Assembly (NCBI GenBank): GCA_041164825.1
Contig: JBEAOO010000224.1
Location: forward strand, 1 to 7,356
Reading direction: 5' to 3'
Source of the DNA: JBEAOO01 sp041164825
Lineage (GTDB): Bacteria; Pseudomonadota; Gammaproteobacteria; Burkholderiales; Burkholderiaceae_C
DNA: 7,356 bases
Shown here piece after piece: positions 1 through 5,710 of this stretch. Made by a program: the position numbers and the translations under genes. The notes under the pieces were generated by a model that worked only from the letters and a program-made list of their open reading frames with translations, had not been told where the DNA came from and did not search any database. Position 1 is the stretch's first letter. Each line of letters opens with the position of its first letter.

Positions 1-1752
1 CGGCAGTACGCGCAGCTCGTGGAGTCGTTTCGCAATGAGGCTGGTCAACCGCGCCAGCGAACCGTTTGCACGCTCGGGCGGCTTGAGCCGGGCGGGGACA
101 TCGACAAACTGATCGTGGCGCTGCAGCGCGCGCGCGGCTTGGACGCCACACCGGCAGCCTCTGCGGCCAACCCCTTCGACGGCCTGCGCTTTGAGAGCAG
201 CCGTGGCGCTGGTGATGTGTGGGCGCTTTGGCAGTTGTGGCGCTCTCTGGGCTTTGATGAACTGGCTGTCGCATGGCGCCGCTCGAAGGTGGCGGTCGAT
301 GTGCTGGGGTGCTTGCGCGCCATGGTGTTCAACCGCCTGTGCGACCCCGGCAGCAAGCTTGGCGTGTTGCGTTGGCTGCAGACGGTGGCGCTGCCCCTGG
401 GCTTCGGGTTTGCCGATGGTTCCCCACAGCACCAGCACCTGCTGCGCGCCATGGACGTGATCGACGAACACAGCGACGCGCTCGGCGCTCGCTTGGCCAC
501 GTTGATGCGCCCCTTGATCGACGAAGACCTGTCGGTGGTGTTTTACGACCTCACGACCGTTGAGGTCACCGGCCAGACTGAGGTGGCAGACGACGTGCGG
601 GCCTATGGGCTGAGCAAGTCGGGCTTGGTGGCGCGCCAGTTCATGTTGTCGCTGGTACAAACCGCCGAAGGCCTGCCCATCGCGCACGAGGTGCACCCGG
701 GCAACATCGCTGAAGCCAAGACGCTGCTGCCGATGATCAAGTCGCTGCTGGCGCGCTACCCGCTCAAGCGCGTGGTGCTGGTGGCCGACCGTGGGCTGCT
801 CAGCGTCAACAACCTTGACGAGTTGAGCAAGCTGCAGGCCGCGCTGGCCGTCGAGGGACGTGCAGTGAGTGTGGAGTACGTGCTGGCGGTACCTGCGGCG
901 CGATACGGGGACTTCGCTGAGGCCTTGCGCGCGTCAGCCAGCGCGCAGCCCGCGGACAAACCGTGGGTGGCCGAGACCACTTGGCAGTCTTCTTCCCCAT
1001 TGGGGCCCAAAGCGTCGTCCAAAGCCTCGCCCCCATCAGTGATCACGTCGCGCCGGCTGGTCATCGCCCACGACCCGGACGTGGCCCAGCGCCGCACCCA
1101 GGCGCGCAACAAGGCCATCGCAGAGCTGCTGGCCCTGGGCGAGCAGTGGGGCGGCAAGCTTGATGCGCAGGACGCTGGTGCGCGCCGCCGCGGCCGGCCG
1201 CTGTCTGATTCTGGTGCGAAGGCGCGCTTCTATCACGCGGTCAAGGATGCGAACCTGGCCCATCTGATCAAGGTCGACCTGCAGGCTGAGGCCTTCAGCT
1301 TCCACATCGACGAGGACAAGCAGCGCTACCTCGAACTGCTCGACGGCAAGTTGCTGCTGGTGAGCAACACCGACGCGTCCGCGGCCGAGGTGGTGCAGCG
1401 CTACAAGAGCCTGGCCGACATCGAGCGGGGATTCAGGGTGCTGAAGTCCGACATCGAGATCGGCCCGGTGTACCACCGGCTGCCCAGGCGCATTCGCGCG
1501 CATGCGCTGGTGTGCTTCATGGCGTTGATCTTGTACCGGGTGATGCGAATGCGCCTGAAGGCCAACGACCGGGATGAGTCCCCCACCCGTTTGCTGCAGC
1601 AACTCCAGCGCATCCACCAACAGACCGTGCGCACCGCCGACGGGCAAGCCCTGCACGGGCTGACCGAGATGACGCCAGCGCAAAAGTCGCTGTTCACCGC
1701 CCTTCAACTTCCCGTCCCCACCCCAGCCGAACTCTCCCACCCCATTCTGTAG
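1..1752 (+). CDS. IS1634-family DDE transposase, 5'-truncated by the window
   Basis: This is the cut-and-paste transposase of an IS4-like element. 583 codons are visible. The frame is open at base 1 (RQYAQLVESFRNEAGQPRQR), so the true start lies upstream, and the in-frame GTG at 19 is probably not the start. Related transposases carry a YLQLVES-like segment shortly after their N-terminus, so only a few dozen residues are likely missing. In window codon numbering, the catalytic DDE residues are probably D183 (in FYDLTT), D263 (in VADRG) and E475 in the C-terminal signature Y468-x2-L-x3-E475-x6-K482. The IS4-type signature has Arg where this protein has Leu471. About 210 residues separate the second D and the E, which fits the beta-strand insertion typical of this group. 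No internal stop or frameshift is seen, so the gene may be functional. Confidence 0.9.
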   Translation, partial: RQYAQLVESFRNEAGQPRQRTVCTLGRLEPGGDIDKLIVALQRARGLDATPAASAANPFDGLRFESSRGAGDVWALWQLWRSLGFDELAVAWRRSKVAVDVLGCLRAMVFNRLCDPGSKLGVLRWLQTVALPLGFGFADGSPQHQHLLRAMDVIDEHSDALGARLATLMRPLIDEDLSVVFYDLTTVEVTGQTEVADDVRAYGLSKSGLVARQFMLSLVQTAEGLPIAHEVHPGNIAEAKTLLPMIKSLLARYPLKRVVLVADRGLLSVNNLDELSKLQAALAVEGRAVSVEYVLAVPAARYGDFAEALRASASAQPADKPWVAETTWQSSSPLGPKASSKASPPSVITSRRLVIAHDPDVAQRRTQARNKAIAELLALGEQWGGKLDAQDAGARRRGRPLSDSGAKARFYHAVKDANLAHLIKVDLQAEAFSFHIDEDKQRYLELLDGKLLLVSNTDASAAEVVQRYKSLADIERGFRVLKSDIEIGPVYHRLPRRIRAHALVCFMALILYRVMRMRLKANDRDESPTRLLQQLQRIHQQTVRTADGQALHGLTEMTPAQKSLFTALQLPVPTPAELSHPIL

Positions 1753-1788
1753 TCCGCGCTTTGGGGCTGCGTTCTATACAAATCAAAG

Positions 1789-1818
1789 ACTTACGTGCGG
1801 GAAGTGTCGAACTCGGGA
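1789..1818. repeat. Putative right terminal inverted repeat of the IS
   Basis: This stretch lies 36-66 bases after the transposase stop. It contains GTGCGGGAAGTGTCGAACTC and is followed directly by GC-rich flanking DNA. Position and general appearance suggest the right terminal repeat. The matching left repeat is outside the window, so this stays a positional inference. Between here and the LacI gene stop (about 1819-1998) I see only flanking DNA with a short hairpin (TGGCG-5-CGCCA, 1906-1920) and no convincing gene. Confidence 0.35.
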
Positions 1819-1998
1819 GGCTCGGGGGCTGGCAGCGTTGAGCGATGCAAGACTTGGCACGGGGTGGTTTGTGCCGCGGCCACTGCGTGGGCGGGGCAAC
1901 CCCCTTGGCGGGATTCGCCAGACCCTCGGGCGCCCGGGTCGGGTCCATCCACGCCGCTGCTGCTGGCCGTCCTGCTGGGCCTTCGTTGACCGTGCCGC

Positions 1999-3030
1999 TC
2001 AGCGATCCGCTGAGGCCGGCACATTGAAGGGTGTGATCACCTCCACATTGGACGGGCTCACCTCCTTCACCCCGGAGGGCAGGCCTTGCGCATGCATGAC
2101 GTGCAGGCAGGCCATGTGCAAATCGTGGTGCAGGTCGTGGTGCAAGACGGCACTCAATTGGCCTTGGCGCAGCAGCACGAGGTTGTCGGCGTCGAGGTCG
2201 TGGCCGATGAAGGGGCTGCAGGTGCGGCCGGCCGTGTCGAAGGCGGCGCGGATGGCCGCGTTGGCGCCGCCCACGGAGTAGACCGCCGACACCTCGGGAT
2301 GCGTGGCCAGCAAACGCCCCACCGAGGCGGCTGTGGGACCGTGCAGGCCCTGGCCGCTGTCCAGCACATGCACCTGGCAAGCGGGCAGCGTGGTGGCCAG
2401 TGTTTGCACGAACGCGTGGATGCGTTCGTCCTCGCCCTGAAAGCGCTGACCGCTGCTCGACACCAGCACCTGCGCGGTGGGTGAGCGCAGCCACTGCGCC
2501 ATCAAATAGGCGGCGGTCTCGCCGGCACGGCGGTTGTTGAGGCCCACATAGGCATGGCTGGGCAAGCCCTTGAGGTCGGTCACCAGGGTCACCACCGGAA
2601 TGCCGCGGGCCATCAACCGCAGGGCCGCCGCGGTGACGGCGGGCACATCGGGGGCTTTGAGCAACACCCCGTGGCTGCCGCGGCGGCCGATGGCATCGAG
2701 CAGCGCCACGAGGTCGGGCACGCTCAGGGTCTCGGCCACATGGTCTCGGGCGCGAAACACGGCCGGTTGCACGCGCCGCATGGCCTCCGCCAAGGTCTCG
2801 CGCACGATGCGGCTGAAACGCTCGGGGGCCTCCATCACCAGATCGATCATGAAGCGCCGGCCCTTGAGCCCAATTTGTTGCTGTTGCCGCGCCAGCTCGC
2901 CACAGGCTTGTTCGACGCGACGGCGGGTGGCCGCGTGCACGCCCGGGCGGTGGTGCAGCACGCGGTCCACGGTGGCCAGGCTCACGCCCGCTTGCAGCGC
3001 GATCTCCTTCATGGAAATGGGGTGGGCCAC
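1999..3030 (-). CDS. LacI-family transcriptional regulator with sugar-binding-like domain
   Basis: This is a cytoplasmic repressor, 343 aa, the normal length for the family. The LacI helix-turn-helix lies at about residues 7-28 (MKEIALQAGVSLATVDRVL). It has TVDRVL where classical members have TVSRVL, as in a subgroup linked to sugar and polyol ABC-transport loci. After the hinge (about 45-58), a periplasmic-binding-protein-like effector domain runs from about 60 to 335. It includes VTLVTDLKG, VGLNNRRAGETAA and FIGHDLDADN, which suggest a carbohydrate-like effector. The start is a GTG at 3030 with AAGG six bases upstream. An internal ATG at 3012 would remove six residues but has no visible ribosome-binding site. 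The gene is divergent from the oxygenase/dehydrogenase pair, so it probably controls that operon and perhaps itself. A perfect 7-bp inverted repeat (CTCAGCG-3-CGCTGAG, 1998-2014) spans its stop codon but lacks a T-tract. Confidence 0.9.
   Translation of the reverse strand: MAHPISMKEIALQAGVSLATVDRVLHHRPGVHAATRRRVEQACGELARQQQQIGLKGRRFMIDLVMEAPERFSRIVRETLAEAMRRVQPAVFRARDHVAETLSVPDLVALLDAIGRRGSHGVLLKAPDVPAVTAAALRLMARGIPVVTLVTDLKGLPSHAYVGLNNRRAGETAAYLMAQWLRSPTAQVLVSSSGQRFQGEDERIHAFVQTLATTLPACQVHVLDSGQGLHGPTAASVGRLLATHPEVSAVYSVGGANAAIRAAFDTAGRTCSPFIGHDLDADNLVLLRQGQLSAVLHHDLHHDLHMACLHVMHAQGLPSGVKEVSPSNVEVITPFNVPASADR
2116..2151. repeat. Three imperfect tandem 12-base units inside the LacI gene
   Basis: The units on the plus strand are GTGCAAATCGTG, GTGCAGGTCGTG and GTGCAAGACGGC, in direct tandem. 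On the coding strand they give a run rich in His-Asp-Leu (HHDLHHDLH) near the C-terminal end of the effector domain. The frame is kept because the unit is a multiple of three. This may be slippage-derived or simply convergent codon use. Confidence 0.5.
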
Positions 3031-3183
3031 GGCATGCCTTGTGGTCGGTGGTGATGAGCAGGTGGCTGCATTCTGGCCCCTGTGTGGGGTCCATGTTGAG
3101 GTCTTTTTGAGGTGTTTGAGGCTGGGCGATCGGCGGCTGGATTTCTACACTGATGCCATCAAAAACGACATCCGGAGACTGTG
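3031..3183. promoter_or_regulatory. Divergent LacI/oxygenase control region with candidate operator elements
   Basis: These bases separate the repressor start (3030, minus) from the oxygenase start (3184, plus) and must hold both promoters. Three kinds of elements are visible. An interrupted palindrome lies at 3074-3093 (TGGCCCCTGTGTGGGGTCCA), with six of seven outer pairs complementary. Three TTGAGG direct repeats start at 3096, 3107 and 3116. A perfect 11-base palindrome, TGATG-C-CATCA, lies at 3151-3161. TACACT at 3146-3151 is a possible -10 for the rightward operon, but no good -35 is seen 16-18 bases before it. LacI-family operators usually have an even palindrome with central CG, and neither palindrome fits that. 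GGAG at 3174-3177 is a ribosome-binding site six bases before ATG 3184, which favours this ATG over the GTG at 3181. Confidence 0.4.
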
Positions 3184-4380
3184 ATGCCCCGTTCCCACAC
3201 CGCGCGCTGGCTGCGCGCTGAAGAGGCCAATCTGGCCGACCTGCAAGCCCTGCTGCTGCAGGCGACCGAGCCCGCCGATTGCCCCGCCGCCAGCCACATC
3301 ACACAGGGTGTGCCGGTCTACGACTGCGCCGCTTTGCGCACCGTGCTGCGCGAGGGTGGCGCGGCGCAGCGTGCGGCCCTGATGGCCGAGTGGGCTTGGG
3401 TGTGGGAAGATGGCCCGGGCATTCTGGTGCTGCAGGGGGCGGTGGCGTCGGCCCCGCTGGTGGATGCGGTGACGGCGCGCTTCTTCGAAATCATTGCGCA
3501 AGAGCGCGACAGCGGCAGTGGCGGCGACCACTTTGCCCCAGCCGGCGCCAACGACCGGGTGTGGAACGCGCTGGAGAAGCTGTGCCTGCTGGACCCGGCC
3601 CTGTTTGCGCGCTATTACGCCAACGACATGATCGCGCTGGCCAGCGAGGCCTGGTTGGGCCCGGCCTACCAGATCACCTCGCAGGTCAACAATGTGCGCC
3701 CCGGCGGTGCCGCCCAAGTGCCGCACCGCGATTACCACCTCGGCTTTTGCACCCCGTCGCAGGCCGAGGCCTACCCGGCGCATGTGCACCGCTTGTCGCC
3801 CATGCTGACCTTGCAGGGCGCGGTGGCCCATGTGGACATGCCGCTGGAGAGCGGCCCAACGCTTTACCTGCCGCACTCGCAAAAGTTCAGCCACGGCTAC
3901 CTGGTGGCCGAGCGCGAAGACTTCCGCGCCTGCTTTGCCGAGCGCCGCGTGCAACTGCCGCTGCGCAAGGGCGATGCCGTCTTCTTCAACCCGGCGCTGC
4001 TGCACGCCGCAGGCACCAACCAATCCACCGACATCCAACGCATGGCCAACCTGCTGCAGGTGTCGTCCGCCTTTGGCCGGGCGATGGAGTCGGTGGATCG
4101 GCAGGGCATGGTGCGGGCGCTCTACCCAGCCTTGCAATCACTGCGGCAGTCTGGCGCCTTGAGCCCTCCCGAGGTCGAGCGGGTGCTGGCTGCGTCGGCG
4201 GAGGGCTATGCCTTTCCCACCAACCTCGACCGCGATCCGCCCTTGGGCGGCTTGGCGCCGATGAGCCCGCAGCGCTGGGTGCGCCGCGCCCTGGACGAGG
4301 GCTGGTCGGCCGAGCGCCTGGGCGCTCACCTGGACACCTTGGCCTTGCGCCGCAGCACCGCCGACCAAGGAGCCGAATGA
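3184..4380 (+). CDS. Phytanoyl-CoA dioxygenase (PhyH)-family Fe(II)/2-oxoglutarate oxygenase
   Basis: Predicted cytoplasmic non-haem iron oxygenase, 398 aa. PhyH-family enzymes hydroxylate a substrate while decarboxylating 2-oxoglutarate to succinate. The iron-binding facial triad is visible as H181 and D183 in PHRDYH and a distal H274 in LLHAAGTNQ. R286, 12 residues later, suits the 2-oxoglutarate carboxylate contact. Between them lies GPTLYLPHSQKFSHGY, the core strand of the double-stranded beta-helix. The N-terminal ~100 residues and the C-terminal ~100 have no motif I recognise. ATG 3184 is chosen because GGAG lies six bases upstream, although GTG at 3181 also opens the frame. The gene's TGA overlaps the ATGs of the following dehydrogenase, so the two are probably translationally coupled. 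The family name does not imply phytanoyl-CoA as substrate. A small sugar- or cyclitol-like molecule is likelier from context, which is inference. Confidence 0.85.
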   Translation: MPRSHTARWLRAEEANLADLQALLLQATEPADCPAASHITQGVPVYDCAALRTVLREGGAAQRAALMAEWAWVWEDGPGILVLQGAVASAPLVDAVTARFFEIIAQERDSGSGGDHFAPAGANDRVWNALEKLCLLDPALFARYYANDMIALASEAWLGPAYQITSQVNNVRPGGAAQVPHRDYHLGFCTPSQAEAYPAHVHRLSPMLTLQGAVAHVDMPLESGPTLYLPHSQKFSHGYLVAEREDFRACFAERRVQLPLRKGDAVFFNPALLHAAGTNQSTDIQRMANLLQVSSAFGRAMESVDRQGMVRALYPALQSLRQSGALSPPEVERVLAASAEGYAFPTNLDRDPPLGGLAPMSPQRWVRRALDEGWSAERLGAHLDTLALRRSTADQGAE

Positions 4381-5405
4381 TGCGAGCACCAGCGCTGTTG
4401 AACGTGGGCATCGTCGGCCTGGGCCGGCTCGGCCGTCGCCATGCGCAGGCCTTGGCGCGTCACACACCGGGCGCGCAGTTGGTGGCCGCTTGCAACCCCA
4501 GCATCGAGGCCTTGCAGTGGGCCCAGAGCGAGTTGGGCGTGGCCGCGACCTACACCGATCTGGCCGCGCTCTTGCAGCACCCGGGCCTGGATGCCGTGGT
4601 GCTCGCCAGCCCCACCACCGCGCACCCGGCGCAATGTGAGGCCGCGCTGCTGGCCGGCAAACATGTGTTCGTCGAGAAGCCCTTGTCGCTCGACGTGGCC
4701 ACCTGCGAGGCCCTGACGGCCCTGGCCGCCACGCGCCCGCAGCAGGTCGCCATGGTGGGCTTTGAGCGCCGCTTTGACCCCGACTTCGTGCGCGTGCACG
4801 AGGCCATCACACGCGGTGACTTGGGCCGGCCGTTTCTGGTGCGCTCGCAGACCTGCGACATGAACGATCCGAACGGTTTTTTCGTGCGCTTCTCGCCCAC
4901 CTCGGGCGGCATCTTCAACGACTGCTGCGTGCACGACATCGACCTCGCGCGTTGGATGCTGGGCAATCCGAAAGCGCTCAAGGTCTACGCCAGCGGCACC
5001 ATCGCACTGCACCCCGGCTTGGCCGAGCACAACGATGTCGACAACGCGATGGCCATCGTCGAGTTTGAAGGCGGCGCGCGCGCCATGCTCTATGCCAGCC
5101 GCACCATGCCGCACGGCCACGAGACCACGTTGGAAGTGATCGGCACCGAAGGCACGGTGCAGGTGGGCGTGGGCGCGCACGCGGACGCCAGCGTGTTCCG
5201 CTCCGCGCGTGGCGTGCAACACCGCGCCTTGCCCGACTTCTACGCGCGCTTTGAGCCCGCGTTTCAGCGCGAGATGCTGGCGTTTGTGCAAGCGTGCCAA
5301 GGCCAGGGCGCGTTGCCTGCCAGTCTGCACGACGCCACCGAGGCCACCCGCATTGCGCAGGCCCTCACGCGGTCGTTTTTGTCAGGGCAGGTTGAACGGG
5401 TTTGA
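4380..5405 (+). CDS. Gfo/Idh/MocA-family NAD(P)-dependent dehydrogenase, inositol 2-dehydrogenase-like
   Basis: Cytoplasmic oxidoreductase, 341 aa, a usual length for the family. It likely oxidises a hydroxyl of a sugar or cyclitol with NAD(P). The N-terminal Rossmann fold has GLGRLG at 13-18, and VEKPL contains the conserved lysine K100. The C-terminal half carries MVGFERRFDPDF and SGGIFNDCCVHDIDLARWML. Within it D181-x3-H185 has the spacing of the Asp/His pair of characterised inositol dehydrogenases (K97/D172/H176 in the Bacillus subtilis enzyme). This makes inositol 2-dehydrogenase the nearest named relative I recognise, but substrate specificity cannot be read from this. Two ATGs, at 4377 and 4380, are in frame. 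AAGGAG at 4367-4372 is four bases from the first and seven from the second, so I prefer 4380. The preceding oxygenase gene ends at 4380. Confidence 0.88.
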   Translation: MRAPALLNVGIVGLGRLGRRHAQALARHTPGAQLVAACNPSIEALQWAQSELGVAATYTDLAALLQHPGLDAVVLASPTTAHPAQCEAALLAGKHVFVEKPLSLDVATCEALTALAATRPQQVAMVGFERRFDPDFVRVHEAITRGDLGRPFLVRSQTCDMNDPNGFFVRFSPTSGGIFNDCCVHDIDLARWMLGNPKALKVYASGTIALHPGLAEHNDVDNAMAIVEFEGGARAMLYASRTMPHGHETTLEVIGTEGTVQVGVGAHADASVFRSARGVQHRALPDFYARFEPAFQREMLAFVQACQGQGALPASLHDATEATRIAQALTRSFLSGQVERV

Positions 5406-5483
5406 GGTCTAAATTCGAGGGTCTATTTTCGATCGGCGCCAACAAGATACGTCTCATGTCGCCGTCCTCGCCGACCCAAGAAA

Positions 5484-5514
5484 AAAGCCCTGACGCTTGT
5501 GGCGTCAGGGCTTT
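5484..5514. terminator. Bidirectional rho-independent terminator
   Basis: A perfect 13-bp inverted repeat (AAAGCCCTGACGC, loop TTGTG, GCGTCAGGGCTTT). Read leftward it is followed by a run of six T (the A-run at 5481-5486), so it ends tRNA-Asn transcripts coming from the right. Read rightward it is followed by TTTCTCTTT, so it can also end the oxygenase/dehydrogenase operon about 80 bases past its stop codon. Nothing else of note lies in 5406-5480 except a weak direct repeat (TCTAAATTCGA and TCTATTTTCGA, 5408-5432). Confidence 0.9.
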
Positions 5515-5528
5515 CTCTTTAGAGCCAG

Positions 5529-5604
5529 TGGCTCCTCGACCTGGGCTCGAACCAGGGACCTACGGATTAACAGTCCGGCGCTCTACCAACTGAGCTATCG
5601 AGGA
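5529..5604 (-). tRNA. tRNA-Asn (anticodon GTT)
   Basis: 76 bases including an encoded 3' CCA. The acceptor stem TCCTCGA pairs with TCGAGGA, and the discriminator base is G. The D arm GCTC-AGTTGGTA-GAGC is intact, and so is the T arm with the TTCGAGC-type loop. The anticodon loop reads CTGTTAA, so the anticodon is GUU, decoding AAC/AAU. The anticodon stem CCGGA/TCCGT has four pairs and a C27-U43 mismatch at its base; E. coli tRNA-Asn has G-U there. The gene is read leftward from its own promoter just upstream and is ended by the hairpin at 5484-5514. No duplicated 3'-end sequence that would mark an integrated element is visible in the window. Confidence 0.97.
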
Positions 5605-5616
5605 ACTGAAGCCATG

Positions 5617-5646
5617 ATTATAGGCAGACTTTTTTGGGCTTGGCAA
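5617..5646 (-). promoter_or_regulatory. Sigma-70-type promoter of tRNA-Asn
   Basis: On the minus strand TTGCCA (5646-5641, five of six matches to TTGACA) lies 18 bases before a perfect TATAAT (5622-5617). The expected transcription start is at about 5610, leaving a leader of roughly six bases before the tRNA 5' end at 5604. A TTGGCA-6-TGCCAA inverted repeat (5640-5657) overlaps the -35 box and may be a regulatory site. The rest of 5605-5710 holds no gene, and no clear terminator follows the upstream reductase gene. Confidence 0.8.
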
Positions 5647-5710
5647 GCAAATGCCAATATTTCTTCAAAAGACTGCAAAAGCGCGTGCGGCGGGGTGGGC
5701 GGCGCGGGGC

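Larger units (their letters stand above)
1..1818 (+). mobile_element. IS1634-family insertion sequence, left end outside window
   Basis: The element is defined by its transposase, which fills 1-1752. It continues into about 65 bases of non-coding sequence. A terminal-repeat-like stretch lies at about 1789-1818 (ACTTACGTGCGG, then GAAGTGTCGAACTCGGGA), ending just before the GC-rich flank of the LacI gene. I place the right end there because the sequence resembles ends I recall from related elements and because the distance from the stop codon is typical. The left terminal repeat is not in the window, so neither the repeat pairing nor the target-site duplication can be verified. The right boundary could be off by tens of bases. 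The insertion lies just downstream of the repressor gene and does not disrupt it. Confidence 0.6.

Noticed and set aside
1036..1740. A 234-codon open frame antisense to the transposase.
   Set aside because: Typical antisense shadow in GC-rich DNA. The transposase frame carries DDE motifs across the same bases.
1838..2281. Plus-strand open frames between the IS and the middle of the repressor gene.
   Set aside because: They run antisense into the LacI gene, with no ribosome-binding site or motif.
1694..3094. A 466-codon open frame on the minus strand spanning the LacI gene and the IS edge.
   Set aside because: Low-complexity composition and no motifs. The LacI frame has clear helix-turn-helix and effector-domain motifs in the same place.
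3279..4376. A long open frame continuing upstream from the dehydrogenase through the oxygenase gene, as if encoding a 708-aa fusion.
   Set aside because: Its first 366 codons are Arg/Ala/Gly/Pro-rich and without motifs, and they lie out of frame over a gene with a full iron-binding triad. The dehydrogenase begins naturally at 4377/4380 with AAGGAG before it.
5408..5432. Direct repeat TCTAAATTCGA / TCTATTTTCGA.
   Set aside because: Short, imperfect, two copies only, and no attachment-site or regulatory context.
5402..5593. A small open frame after the dehydrogenase.
   Set aside because: It runs through the terminator hairpin and the tRNA gene, and has no recognisable protein features.
5529..5604. 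tRNA-Asn as a possible integration site for a genomic island.
   Set aside because: No integrase and no second copy of the tRNA 3' end in the window. The neighbouring reductase and ferredoxin genes look like core genes.
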